Below the pieces are notes generated by a model. That model saw only the letters and a program-made list of their open reading frames with translations. It was not told the origin of the DNA and searched no databases. A program made the translations under genes and the position numbers. From contig CALJGV010000025.1 in NCBI GenBank assembly GCA_938075305.1, positions 1 through 64,000 on the forward strand: a stretch of 64,000 nt of DNA. Direction: 5' to 3'. Positions 35,237-44,003 of the stretch are shown here, one piece after another; position 1 is the stretch's first letter, and each line of letters opens with the position of its first letter. The DNA comes from an uncultured bacterium (lineage in GTDB: Bacteria; Planctomycetota; UBA1135; GCA-002686595).

Positions 35237-36454
35237 TCACCCCCCTCCCTGCGGGCGTCGGATCAGCCCGCTGAGCATCCCCAGCGCAACAGCCAGCAGT
35301 CCCATCATGAGAAGCGGCGCGCCGAAGGTGCCCGTGCGCTCCATCGCCTCGGCGGTCGCCCAGGGCGCCACCGCCGAGCCCGCCACCGCTGCGGTCCCCG
35401 CCGCGCCCCGGATCGCCCCGTGGTGCCGACGACCGAAGAAGCGCGCGAGGGTCGGCCCGTGGGTCGCCGCGCCCAGGCCCTGGGCGACCCCGAGGGTCCC
35501 CATCGCCATGTGGGACCCAAGGGCGCCGGTCCAGACCTCGAGCAGGGTGGCGCCGAGTCCGAGTAGGACCATCGAGGCCCCAAGGAGGGGCGCCGGCCGA
35601 AGCCGGTCCGCGAGCACTCCGCCCACAAGCGTCGCGGCGAGCCCCGCCCCCGCGTAGGTCATGTACGTCCGGGCAGCCTCCGCAGCGTTGGCGCCCGACT
35701 CCGCGAGGATGGGGAGCAGGTGAAAGTGCACCGCCGTGACGATCGCCGCCTGGGCCGCGACGAGGGCGATGAGCACCCAGAAGGCAACGGTCCTGCGCGC
35801 AGCCGCGAGGTCGAAGGAGTGCGACCACGCCTCGCCCTCCCCCTCCCCCTCCCCACCTGCCCCGGGGTGAGGGTCCCGGTCGATGAGAAAGATCGACGCG
35901 ATGAGGCCGAGGAGCGCGGCCGAGGCCGTCAGCGCCACCGCCGCGAACCGCCACCCGTGGCTCGCGATGAGCGCGACCGACAGCTGGGGCACCGTGGCGA
36001 TGGCCAGGGCCACCGTGCCGCCGCGGAGCCCCTCCATGCGCCCCAGCGTGGCGTCAAAGCGCAAGGCCAGGGCGTGGCTGGACGCGAGGGATATCGCCCC
36101 CTGTCCGGTCAGACGGAGGAGGAAGAAGGCCAGCGTGAGAGAGGTGAAGCCGCCCGCCGACTGGAACACGAGCCCCGCCCCCGCCAGGCCCGCGGATGCG
36201 ACGCCGATCATCCGCCGCGGGCCGATCCGGTCCGCCACGCGGCCCACTCCCGTCAGGCAGACGGCGGAGGCGAGGGTGCCGATCAGGTACGCGAGGCCGA
36301 GGCGCTCGAGGGTGAGGTCTAGCGACCCGGAGAGCGCACCGCTGAAGGTCGAGATGACGAACGTCTGTCCCGGCGCGGTGATGAACATCGCGATCAGGCA
36401 GCCCACCACCACGGCCGCACCCGGCCGGCCGGCCCCCGCTCCGGTGGTCCCCAT
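35237..36454 (-). CDS. Major facilitator superfamily transporter
   Basis: The protein has 405 residues from ATG 36454, with about twelve hydrophobic helices. The loop between helices 2 and 3 carries GVGRVADRIGPRRMIG, the MFS motif A, and later PILAESGANAAEAARTYM. It is an inner-membrane permease; the substrate is not evident. Upstream in-frame Met codons would overlap the divergent rsmB gene, so the 36454 start is preferred. The short low-complexity loop near residue 210 (GGEGEGEGEAW) is an oddity between helices 6 and 7. Confidence 0.88.
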   Translation of the reverse strand: MGTTGAGAGRPGAAVVVGCLIAMFITAPGQTFVISTFSGALSGSLDLTLERLGLAYLIGTLASAVCLTGVGRVADRIGPRRMIGVASAGLAGAGLVFQSAGGFTSLTLAFFLLRLTGQGAISLASSHALALRFDATLGRMEGLRGGTVALAIATVPQLSVALIASHGWRFAAVALTASAALLGLIASIFLIDRDPHPGAGGEGEGEGEAWSHSFDLAAARRTVAFWVLIALVAAQAAIVTAVHFHLLPILAESGANAAEAARTYMTYAGAGLAATLVGGVLADRLRPAPLLGASMVLLGLGATLLEVWTGALGSHMAMGTLGVAQGLGAATHGPTLARFFGRRHHGAIRGAAGTAAVAGSAVAPWATAEAMERTGTFGAPLLMMGLLAVALGMLSGLIRRPQGGG

Positions 36455-36548
36455 GGGCGCAGTCTCTCCACAGGACTCTCCACGGGGTGTGGAAAGCGGG
36501 AGCTTTGTCGCGAAGGCACGAAGGCCGCGGGCGGGTAGGATCCGCCCG
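36455..36548. promoter_or_regulatory. Divergent promoter region between MFS transporter and rsmB
   Basis: This 94-base gap separates divergent starts and must hold both promoters. An ACTCTCCACGGGGTGTGGAAAG stretch at about 36475-36496 contains a partial inverted repeat (TCCAC/GTGGA). No consensus promoter was identified. Confidence 0.35.
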
Positions 36549-37895
36549 ATGCCCCGCGAGACCGCCTTCCTCTGCCTGCGAAGCGGGTCCACCACGCCCC
36601 TGCGAGAGGTCGACCGTTACGCTGCCCAGCGCGGCCTTGATGAGCGAGATACGGGCCTCGCGCGTCGGCTCGTGGGGACCGAGATCCGCCGACGGGGGAC
36701 CCTGCGCGCGGTGCTCGCCGCCTTCGCCCACGCCAAGCCGAAGGCCGACCTCGCGACGCTCCTGCGCCTCGGGATCACTCAGCTGCTCTTCCTCGACCGC
36801 GTCCCGGACCACGCCGCCATCTCGGAGACCGTCCGGTGCGTCACCGACCACCTGGGCCTGGGCAAGGGCCGCACCGCGAACGCCGTGTTGCGCAGCGTCC
36901 AGCGGTCGATTCGCCCGGGGGCCAGCGGAGACCCGACCCGCGACGTGGTCGGGCGCGACCTGCGCTTCGAGTTCCCCGTGTTCCGTGACCCCGAGGTACA
37001 CCCCCACCTCTGGGCGGAGGACGCCCTCTCGATGCCCAGCGCGCTCCACAAGCGGTGGACCCAGAGGATGGGGCGCGAGGAGGCGGACCGCCTCGCACGC
37101 CTCGCCCTCGAGGAGCCGCCCCTCTCCCTGCGCATCCGATCCGAGCGGCCGCGGGACGAGGTGCGCGCCGAGCTCCAGGGCGCCGGCGCACCCTCGGTCG
37201 AGGGCGAGCACCCCCGCTTCCTGCTCGTGGCGCCCGAGGACGCCGCAGCGGCCCTCGCCTCCCCCCTCTTCCACCACGGCGAGATCACCGTGCAGGGCGA
37301 ACACGCCTTCCTCGCGGCCCTTGTGCTAGGCGACGTGAAGGGCCGCCGTGTCCTCGACCTCTGCGCCGCGCCGGGGGGGAAAACCGCCGCGCTCCTGGAG
37401 GGCGAGCCCGACCACCTCGTCGCCTGTGACCTCTCCCCGCGGCGCCTTCAGCGCATCCTCACCGGCTTCCAGCGCCTGGGCCTCACCGCGCCGGGCCTGC
37501 TCGCCATGAACGGAGCCGACGCCCTGAGTCCTGACGCTCGGTTCGACGCGGTGCTCGTGGACGCCCCCTGCAGCAACACGGGCGTCCTCGCGCAGCGGCC
37601 CGGTGCCCGGTGGCGCCATGGGCCCCAGGGGCAGAAGGAGCTCGTCGACCTCCAGCGCGCCCTCCTCCGCGCCGCCGCTGCGCATGTGGAGCCCGGCGGC
37701 GCACTCGTGCACTCCACCTGCAGCCTGGAGAACGAGGAGAACGAGCAGCAGGTCCGCGGCTTCCTCCGCGATCACCCCGAATGGGCGCTCGAGAAGGAGC
37801 AGCGGTCCGCGCCGCGCTCCTTGGACAGCGGCGGTCCGGCGGACGGTGGGTATGCCGCGCGTCTCCGGGCCCCCAACGCCAGCGCCGCTCGCTAA
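36549..37895 (+). CDS. rsmB: 16S rRNA (cytosine-967-C5)-methyltransferase
   Basis: The protein has 448 residues. The N-terminal NusB-like helical domain (LLRLGITQLLFLDRVPDHAA) is followed by a SAM-dependent methyltransferase: motif I LDLCAAPGGKTAAL, motif IV VDAPCSNTGVLAQRP with its Pro-Cys, and motif VI HSTCSLENEENEQQV with the catalytic Cys. It methylates C967 of 16S rRNA using S-adenosylmethionine. The frame is open far upstream but overlaps the divergent MFS gene; the ATG at 36549 gives the normal family N-terminus. The gene for a 186-residue protein follows ten bases after. Confidence 0.93.
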   Translation: MPRETAFLCLRSGSTTPLREVDRYAAQRGLDERDTGLARRLVGTEIRRRGTLRAVLAAFAHAKPKADLATLLRLGITQLLFLDRVPDHAAISETVRCVTDHLGLGKGRTANAVLRSVQRSIRPGASGDPTRDVVGRDLRFEFPVFRDPEVHPHLWAEDALSMPSALHKRWTQRMGREEADRLARLALEEPPLSLRIRSERPRDEVRAELQGAGAPSVEGEHPRFLLVAPEDAAAALASPLFHHGEITVQGEHAFLAALVLGDVKGRRVLDLCAAPGGKTAALLEGEPDHLVACDLSPRRLQRILTGFQRLGLTAPGLLAMNGADALSPDARFDAVLVDAPCSNTGVLAQRPGARWRHGPQGQKELVDLQRALLRAAAAHVEPGGALVHSTCSLENEENEQQVRGFLRDHPEWALEKEQRSAPRSLDSGGPADGGYAARLRAPNASAAR

Positions 37896-37905
37896 GCTCG
37901 CCCCC

Positions 37906-38466
37906 ATGGCTCGTCGCACGGAGAAGGTCTCGCAGAGGCCCCAACAGGGAATCAACCTCGCCCCCGTCCTGTTCCTGACCGTGGGGATCATCGTCGCCGC
38001 CTTCGCCGTGGCCGTGGCCTCCAACAAGAACAAGAAGGGGGGCTCGTCGCCGTCGGCTCCCGCCGCAGCCCCGTCGTCTGCGCCCGCGCCCGCATCGAGC
38101 GCGCCGAACCCCTTCTCGGACATCGACAACAGCCCCTCGGGGACCGCCGGGACCCGGAAGACCCTCAGCGACCTCGCCCCGGCGGGCCTCCTGGAGAACC
38201 CCACCTTCCTGGCGGCGCGGGCCATCGCAGACCAGGGCGTTCAGCTCGCGAACGAGGCCCAAGAGGCCCGCGAGGCCGGCGACGAGGCGACCTTCCAGCA
38301 GAAGGGCGCCGTGGCCAAGGCCAAGCTCGACACGGCGTTCGAGCGCATCGCGGACTGGCTCCTCGAGATCCAGGACCTCTACCCCAACGACCGGCAGGTC
38401 GCGAAGGTCGAGCGTGAGGTCCAGCGCTGGGACCGGGCGCGGAAGAAGGTGCGCGTCGTCCGTTGA
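37906..38466 (+). CDS. Single-pass membrane protein of unknown function
   Basis: The protein has 186 residues; family not recognised. A basic N-terminus precedes one transmembrane helix (APVLFLTVGIIVAAFAVAVA, residues 19-38), then a Ser/Pro/Ala-rich linker and a helical, charged C-terminal region (VQLANEAQEAREAGDEATFQ) that may form a coiled coil. It lies between rsmB and an SDR gene, overlapping the latter, so the three are probably co-transcribed. Confidence 0.75.
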   Translation: MARRTEKVSQRPQQGINLAPVLFLTVGIIVAAFAVAVASNKNKKGGSSPSAPAAAPSSAPAPASSAPNPFSDIDNSPSGTAGTRKTLSDLAPAGLLENPTFLAARAIADQGVQLANEAQEAREAGDEATFQQKGAVAKAKLDTAFERIADWLLEIQDLYPNDRQVAKVEREVQRWDRARKKVRVVR

Positions 38467-39269
38467 GGGGTCGCCGGGCCCTCGTCACCGGCGCCTCCTC
38501 CGGGATCGGGGAGGCCGTCTCCCGGCTCCTCGCGGCCGAAGGCTATCGGGTGGCCCTGCTTGCGCGGAACCGCGAGCGCCTCGAGGCCGTCGCCTCGGAG
38601 CTCCCCCACCACCCCGAGGGCGGGCACCTCGTGTTGCCCTGCGACCTCACGAGCTTCGAGCAGATCGAGACGGCGGTTCGCTCTCTTGAGGAGGCCTTCG
38701 GTGGCCTCGACCTCCTGGTGAACAACGCCGGGATCGGCTATCGCGCGCGGGTAAGCGAGCTGGATCCCGAGCCCCTCCGTCGGGTGTTCGACACGAACGT
38801 CTTCGCCCTGCTGCTGACCTGCAAGGCCTGCTATCCGCTGCTCGTTCGCGGCCAGCGCCCAGGCGTGGTCAACATCTCGAGCGTGGTCGGCCGGCGAGGG
38901 ATCCCCGGCCAGGCGGGCTACTCCGCCAGCAAGGCCGCCGTTTGTTCGATCGGCGAGGCCTTGCGTGTGGAGTGGGCGGAGGAGGACATCGCGGTCAGCA
39001 CCCTCAACCCCGCCCTCACCGCGACGGGCTTCTTCCAGAACCAGCTGAACCCACAGCAGCTTCCCGACCCCGACCTCGACGAGGCGAGGCCCGCCAGCGA
39101 GGTGGCGCGTGAGATCCTCGCGCTCGATCAGCGCCCCCGTCCAGAGGTCTCCCTCCGGTGGAAGTGGCGGCTCCTTGGGATCCTCTCGATCCTCGCGCCG
39201 CGCCTTGCCGATCACGCTCTCGTGCGGCGGCTCGGCGGCGACTGGCGCGCGCCGGCGCGCCGGCCCTAG
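38463..39269 (+). CDS. Short-chain dehydrogenase/reductase
   Basis: The protein has 268 residues. It has the SDR NAD(P)-binding motif TGASSGIGEAVSRLLA at the N-terminus, the NNAGIG motif, the catalytic Ser in NISSVVGRRG, and YSASKAAV with the catalytic Tyr and Lys. The reaction is an NAD(P)-dependent oxidation or reduction of an alcohol or ketone; the substrate is unknown. The start is a TTG at 38463 overlapping the previous stop (TTGA), needed to include the beta-1 strand and glycine motif; a later Met would lose it. The gene converges with the MshEN gene so closely that both stops share CTAG. Confidence 0.9.
   Translation: MRGRRALVTGASSGIGEAVSRLLAAEGYRVALLARNRERLEAVASELPHHPEGGHLVLPCDLTSFEQIETAVRSLEEAFGGLDLLVNNAGIGYRARVSELDPEPLRRVFDTNVFALLLTCKACYPLLVRGQRPGVVNISSVVGRRGIPGQAGYSASKAAVCSIGEALRVEWAEEDIAVSTLNPALTATGFFQNQLNPQQLPDPDLDEARPASEVAREILALDQRPRPEVSLRWKWRLLGILSILAPRLADHALVRRLGGDWRAPARRP
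39244..39261. terminator. GC hairpin at the end of the SDR gene
   Basis: A perfect 7-bp stem (GGCGCGC / GCGCGCC) with GCCG loop lies inside the last codons of the SDR gene, just before the shared CTAG where it and the convergent MshEN gene end. It may slow RNA polymerase from either side; no T-run. Confidence 0.35.
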
Positions 39270-39931
39270 TTCCCGGTGCCGGTGTCCCCGAAGTCGGGCA
39301 TCGGCGGGAGCTCGATGGGGCTCGCGGCTTCCGCTTCGATCGAGTCGAGGTCGAGGGTGTCCCCCAGCTCCACGGGGAGGGGCCCGGGGAGGTCGAGGCT
39401 CTCGGGCTCTTCGAGTCCGGCGAGCACCTCGGCGTCGGCCTCGTCGAAGATCGAACCCCAGCCGCCCTCGCGCTCGGGCACGACGCGGGCCTCGAGGTTG
39501 TCGCTAACCCAGCGCCGGTTCGACTCGACCGAGCTCACCAGCGGCAAGACCTCGGAGTCCGTCTGAACGGCGATCTGGGCCAGGACCTCGGCGGGGACGA
39601 GGCCGGGCATGGCCACCGTCAGGATCTGACCGAAGACGTCGACCGGGACGAGGTTGTGCTTGATGAAGAAGTCCTTGTCGATCTCCTCCTGCGCCACAGG
39701 GTTCGGCACGAGGAGCTCGATGGGCAGGAACGGAAGTTGGAAGGTCTCGCTGATCAGCTGCGCCAGCTCCCAGTCCGCCATGAGGCTCGAGGTCACGAGC
39801 GCCTCGCAAAAGCCCATCCCGCCCTCTCGGCTGAGCTGGAGAAGCTCACGAACCGGCTCGGGCGCCACGAGGCCTCGCTCGAGCAGCGTTTCCGCGAGCC
39901 GCGCGTAGTCCAGTCGCTGGGAGTACTTCAA
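39266..39931 (-). CDS. Lone GspE/PilB N-terminal (MshEN) domain protein
   Basis: From the TTG at 39931 the protein has 221 residues. It contains the whole type II secretion/pilus ATPase N-terminal domain: ARLAETLLERGLVAPEPVRE, FCEALVTSSLMADWELAQL, FFIKHNLVPVDVFGQILTVA and SSVESNRRWVSDNL. No Walker A or ATPase domain follows; the tail is acidic and Pro-rich. MshEN domains can bind cyclic di-GMP, but the first repeat lacks the usual RLG glycine (ARLAE), so binding is doubtful. The frame is open to 40057, but the first 42 codons look non-coding, and a GGAG lies upstream of the TTG. A regulatory or adaptor role for pili is an inference. Confidence 0.72.
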   Translation of the reverse strand: MKYSQRLDYARLAETLLERGLVAPEPVRELLQLSREGGMGFCEALVTSSLMADWELAQLISETFQLPFLPIELLVPNPVAQEEIDKDFFIKHNLVPVDVFGQILTVAMPGLVPAEVLAQIAVQTDSEVLPLVSSVESNRRWVSDNLEARVVPEREGGWGSIFDEADAEVLAGLEEPESLDLPGPLPVELGDTLDLDSIEAEAASPIELPPMPDFGDTGTGN

Positions 39932-40081
39932 GGGGATCTCCGCCCGCGGGGGATGCGGACTGAAGTTGCTTATCGGCCCCCAGGGCCAGCGCCTTGAACG
40001 GTTTAGCGAGAGTGGCGGAAGAGATCCGCAACACCCTAGGAGGGTGCTTTCTGGCACCCCGCGAGAGGCCCCCGGGGCCTC
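39932..40081. terminator. Intergenic region after gyrB with two hairpins
   Basis: Two hairpins lie in the gap downstream of gyrB: GAGGCCCC / GGGGCCTC at 40065-40081, overlapping the gyrB stop, and CACCCT-AGG-AGGGTG at 40032-40046. Together they may terminate the dnaN-dciA-gyrB transcript. Confidence 0.45.
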
Positions 40082-42527
40082 AGACGTCGAGGTTCGTGAT
40101 CTCGAGCGCGTGCTGCTCGATGTACTCCCGGCGGGCCTCCACGCCCTCGCTCATCAGGATCGTGAAGATCTCATCCGCGCCGAGGGCGTCCTCGAGGGTC
40201 ACCTGATAGAGGCTCCGCGTCGTGGGATCCATGGTGGACTCCCAGAGTTGGTCGTGGTTCATCTCGCCGAGGCCCTTGTAGCGCTGGATGTCCACGTCCG
40301 ACTGAGCGCCCTTCTGGACCTCCTTCGCGAGGTCCATCAGGTTGGCGCACTCCTGCTCCGCGCCCTTCGCGCTGCGGACCAGGAAGTTGCCGCCGCCCTG
40401 GAACTGCAGGCCGCCCTCCGCGATCGCCCCGAGCACCGCCTCGATCTCCTGCTGCTGCCGCAGGAACGTCACGACGATGTCGGCGTCCTGGCGAAGGACG
40501 TTGCTGTCGGGGCCTCGATAGACCTTGAGGTCGCCGTCGACGCCCTGTAGCTCGAGCCAGCCGTCGAGCTCTTCCTTGGTGCTGAAGAACTCCTCATTCG
40601 TGCCGCGTGCGGCGTGGATCGGCCGCAGCTGCGAACCATCCCAGCGCTCGAGGAACTCGGTGAACGTGGTCTCCGACCACGCCGGGACTGCGCCGTCGAC
40701 GAGGTTCTGAAGTTCCTGGAGCTGGTCCAGGAGGACCTTCAGCTCGGCGCCCGTCCACTCCTTGCTCGCGGCCCGGTCCTCGACGGTGATCTGCTCGACG
40801 CCGCGCTCGAGGAGCGCCTTGCGCAGGGAGGGGTCGTCGACGATGTACTGGCTCTTCTTGCCCACCGTCAGCTTGTAGAGCGGCGGCTGGGCGATGTAGA
40901 GGTGACCGCGCTCGATGGTCTCGGGCATCTGCCGGAAGAAGAAGGTCAACAGCAGGGTGCGGATGTGGGAGCCGTCCACATCGGCGTCCGTCATGATGAT
41001 GATCTTCCCGTAGCGCAGGTTCTCGATGTCAAACTCGGCGCCGATGCCCGTGCCGAGGGCAGAGATGATCAGCTGGATCTCCTGGTGCCCGAGCATCTTG
41101 TCCAGCCTCGCCTTCTCGACGTTCAGGATCTTGCCCTTGATGGGGAGGATCGCCTGGTAGCGCCGGTCCCGGCCCTGCTTGGCCGGCCCGCCGGCCGAAT
41201 CTCCCTCAACGATGTAGATCTCGGTCTCGTCGCGGTTCTTGCTCTGGCAGTCGGCGAGTTTGCCCGGCAGGTTGCCGCTGGCCAGCGCGGACTTGCGTCG
41301 CACGAGGTCTCGCGCCTTGCGCGCCGCGTCGCGGGCCTCCTTGGCCCGAACGGCCTTGCCGATGATCGCCTTCGCGGGCCCGGGGTTCTCCTCGAGGTAG
41401 GTGCCGAACATGTCGTTGACGGCCGCCTCCACGATCCCCTGTGCCTCGCGGTTGCCCAGCTTGTCCTTGGTTTGGCCCTCGAACTGGGGGTCGGGGACCT
41501 TGAGAGAGAGGACGGCCGTGAGGCCCTCCCGCCAATCGTCGCCCGAGGGCAGGTCCTGATTCTCCTTCACGAGCTTCCCTGCCCGCGCGTAGGCGCCGAG
41601 GGTCCTCGAGATCGCTCCCCGGAGGCCGGCAAGGTGTGTCCCGCCGCCGTGGGTGTTGATGTTGTTGACGAAGGTGAAGACGTTCTCCTGGTACGAGTCG
41701 GAGTACTGGAGGGCGAGCTCGACCTCGTACTCAGCGCCCGGGTCGTCGGTGGAAGGGACGGCCTTCGAGAAGTGGATGATGTCGTCGTGGAGGGCGGTCT
41801 TGTTCTTGTTGATGTGGCTGACGAAGGTCTTCAGCCCGTCAGGAAATTCGAAGGCCTCAGAGGCGCCCGTGCGCTCGTCCTCGAGCTCGATGCGGAGGCC
41901 GCGGGTCCCCATCAGATACGCGGTCTCGCGCAGCCGCTTCTCCACGATCTCGTACTCGACCTCAGTCGTGGAGAAGATCTCTGGATCAGCAAACCACGTG
42001 ACGGTCGTGCCCGTCCGGTCCGTGGTCCCGGTGACCTTCAGATCGCTGGCCTTCTCGCCGCGCGCGAACGTCATCTCGTGGACCTCGCCGTCCTTGTGCA
42101 CCTCGACCTTCAGGAGGGTGGAGAGCGCGTTGACGCACGAGACACCGACGCCATGCAGGCCGCCGGAGACCTTGTAGGCCTGGTCGTCGAACTTGCCGCC
42201 AGCGTGCAGCTTGGTGAGCACGACCTCGACTGCCGGGACGCCCTCTGTGGGGTGCATGCTGACCGGGATTCCCCGGCCGTCGTCCTGGACGGAGACCGAG
42301 CCATCCGCGCGCAGGATCACACGGCAGTGGGTCGCGTGCCCGGCGAGCGCCTCGTCCACGGCGTTGTCCACCACCTCCCAGATGAGGTGGTGCATTCCCC
42401 TTGAGTCGGTGTCCCCGATGTACATCGCAGGGCGCACCCGCACGGCCTCGAGTCCCTCGAGGATCGTGATCGAGTCCGCGCCGTACGTCGGGGTGGTGGC
42501 GTCAGCGGTCTGGTCTATGTCGCTCAT
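40080..42527 (-). CDS. gyrB: DNA gyrase subunit B
   Basis: The protein has 815 residues, close to E. coli GyrB. The GHKL ATPase domain has EVVDNAVDEALAG, DDGRGIPVSMHP and GGLHGVGVSCVNALS; the TOPRIM domain has VEGDSAGGPAKQGRDRRYQA, with Pro where Ser is usual, and IIMTDADVDGSHIRTLLL for the Mg ions; the C-terminal end has QRYKGLGEMNHDQLWESTM. It uses ATP to supercoil DNA with GyrA, which is not in the window. The start overlaps the stop of the DUF721 gene by four bases, and the order dnaN-DUF721-gyrB is a typical origin cluster. ParE is excluded mainly by length and context. Confidence 0.97.
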   Translation of the reverse strand: MSDIDQTADATTPTYGADSITILEGLEAVRVRPAMYIGDTDSRGMHHLIWEVVDNAVDEALAGHATHCRVILRADGSVSVQDDGRGIPVSMHPTEGVPAVEVVLTKLHAGGKFDDQAYKVSGGLHGVGVSCVNALSTLLKVEVHKDGEVHEMTFARGEKASDLKVTGTTDRTGTTVTWFADPEIFSTTEVEYEIVEKRLRETAYLMGTRGLRIELEDERTGASEAFEFPDGLKTFVSHINKNKTALHDDIIHFSKAVPSTDDPGAEYEVELALQYSDSYQENVFTFVNNINTHGGGTHLAGLRGAISRTLGAYARAGKLVKENQDLPSGDDWREGLTAVLSLKVPDPQFEGQTKDKLGNREAQGIVEAAVNDMFGTYLEENPGPAKAIIGKAVRAKEARDAARKARDLVRRKSALASGNLPGKLADCQSKNRDETEIYIVEGDSAGGPAKQGRDRRYQAILPIKGKILNVEKARLDKMLGHQEIQLIISALGTGIGAEFDIENLRYGKIIIMTDADVDGSHIRTLLLTFFFRQMPETIERGHLYIAQPPLYKLTVGKKSQYIVDDPSLRKALLERGVEQITVEDRAASKEWTGAELKVLLDQLQELQNLVDGAVPAWSETTFTEFLERWDGSQLRPIHAARGTNEEFFSTKEELDGWLELQGVDGDLKVYRGPDSNVLRQDADIVVTFLRQQQEIEAVLGAIAEGGLQFQGGGNFLVRSAKGAEQECANLMDLAKEVQKGAQSDVDIQRYKGLGEMNHDQLWESTMDPTTRSLYQVTLEDALGADEIFTILMSEGVEARREYIEQHALEITNLDV

Positions 42528-42895
42528 GAGCGGCGTTTCAACTTGAAGGAGAGCTTGCGGATCGTGGCGCCCTCGAGGAGGGCATCCGCGCGTGTTCGTA
42601 GGTCTTCGGAGGCGAACCCCCGGAGCTCGGAGAGCAGGGAAGAGTTGTCGACTTCGATGATCAGTTCGCCGCGCCGAAAGGAGACCGCGGTGGCGCGAGC
42701 CGAGAGCTCGGGCCCCACGGCCTCGTCCCAGGCCGCGAGGGCCGGAGCAGCCCTCTTGCGCTGCAGGACACGGGAGTCATCGAGGTATTCCTTGAGGGCG
42801 TCGCCCAGGGGCATCAACAGGCCGCGGTCTCGCTCCGAGTTCGTCCGCCTGGGGCGGCCCCGGCCTCGGGGGGAGCGGCGACGAGCGGCGGCCAT
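42524..42895 (-). CDS. DUF721 protein, DciA-like candidate helicase loader
   Basis: The protein has 123 residues. A basic N-terminal tail (AAARRRSPRGRGRPRR) precedes the DUF721 fold: LGDALKEYLDD, LAAWDEAVGPELSARATAVS, and GELIIEVDNSSLLSELRGF, similar to a KH-like RNA/DNA-binding fold. DciA of this family loads or operates the replicative helicase in bacteria lacking DnaC/DnaI. Placement between dnaN and gyrB is a recurrent position for DciA-type genes. Translationally coupled to gyrB by a four-base overlap and seven bases after dnaN. Confidence 0.85.
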   Translation of the reverse strand: MAAARRRSPRGRGRPRRTNSERDRGLLMPLGDALKEYLDDSRVLQRKRAAPALAAWDEAVGPELSARATAVSFRRGELIIEVDNSSLLSELRGFASEDLRTRADALLEGATIRKLSFKLKRRS

Positions 42896-42902
42896 CCAGG
42901 AC

Positions 42903-44003
42903 TCAGGCGTCCAGGGTGATGGGCATGACGATGTAGATGTGGTTCTCGCCGAGGGTGAACTTGCCCGGGCTGGTCTTCTGACCGAACTCGAGGATCACAC
43001 GCTCGGGGGCGCCGTTCTTCAGGCCATCGAGGACGTAGTCCGCGTTGAAGGCAATCTCGGCCTCCTCGCCCTTGAATGCGACCTCCATGTGGGCGGTTGC
43101 CTCGCCGCGGTCGGCGGAGTGGCCGAAGAGCTCGAGCTGCTCGCCCTTGACTCGGAAGCGGACCGCGCGGGTCTCGTCCCCCGAGACGTTGGAGACGAGT
43201 CGGAGTTTGCGGCTGAACTGCTCCGCGTCGGCCTCGATGGCGTTCCCACACTCGGCGGGGATCACGGCCTGGTACTGGGGGAAGTCGCCGTCGATGAGGC
43301 GGGCGAAGATCTCGGCGTTCTTCGAGCGGAGGCCGACCTGCCCATCCCGGAGGGAGAGGCGAATCTGGTCGAGGGGATCAGGGATCACTCGGCAGAACAA
43401 CTGCATGCCTTTGGTGGGGATGATCGCGCTCGCCTTCTCGGCCCCGGCCATCTCCACGGGGATCGAGGCCATGGAGAGGCGCCGCCCATCCGTGGCGACC
43501 AGGCGCAGCTGATCGTTGTCTAGTTCGGTCAGCACCCCGTGCATGGCGTATCGGCCGGGCTCACGGGCGGCGGCGAAGGCGGTGCGCCCCACGAGCCTCG
43601 AGAAGCTGCCTCCCTGGACGCTGACGGAACCTTGTTCGTCAAAGCGGGGGACGACCGGGAATTCGTCGGCGTCGGCTACAACGAGCTCACAGGAGTCCTC
43701 ACCGCTGGTGATGGTGCAGCGCGTTTCATCGGTGGAGATCGTGACGGTCTCGCCGGAGAGGTCCCGTACGAAATCGAAGGCCGTCCTGGCGGGGATCACC
43801 ACGGGCCCGGGCTCCGCGACCTCCACCTTGTCGAGCTTGAAGCGAACCGAGACCTCCTGGTCCGTGCCCACGAGCTCGACCTGATCGTCCGTGGCGACCA
43901 GGCAGACATTGGAGAGGATCGGCTTCGGGCTCTTGGTCGGGATGACGCCGCAGATGATGGCGAGCCCCTCACGCAGAGCGTCTCGATCGCAGGTGGCCTT
44001 CAT
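42903..44003 (-). CDS. dnaN: DNA polymerase III beta subunit (sliding clamp)
   Basis: The protein has 366 residues, the family size. It forms the dimeric ring that holds DNA polymerase III on DNA. Features: the typical N-terminal MKATCDRDALREGLAI, three repeated clamp folds, LSNVCLVATDDQVELVGTDQ, and the C-terminal ENHIYIVMPITLDA, close to the usual clamp ending. The frame is open upstream to 44177, but the ATG at 44003 matches the usual start. It follows the candidate origin and heads a dnaN-DUF721-gyrB operon. Confidence 0.97.
   Translation of the reverse strand: MKATCDRDALREGLAIICGVIPTKSPKPILSNVCLVATDDQVELVGTDQEVSVRFKLDKVEVAEPGPVVIPARTAFDFVRDLSGETVTISTDETRCTITSGEDSCELVVADADEFPVVPRFDEQGSVSVQGGSFSRLVGRTAFAAAREPGRYAMHGVLTELDNDQLRLVATDGRRLSMASIPVEMAGAEKASAIIPTKGMQLFCRVIPDPLDQIRLSLRDGQVGLRSKNAEIFARLIDGDFPQYQAVIPAECGNAIEADAEQFSRKLRLVSNVSGDETRAVRFRVKGEQLELFGHSADRGEATAHMEVAFKGEEAEIAFNADYVLDGLKNGAPERVILEFGQKTSPGKFTLGENHIYIVMPITLDA

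Noticed and set aside
40614..42404. Plus-strand frame opposite gyrB
   Set aside because: gyrB is complete and unmistakable on the minus strand; the shadow product is low complexity.
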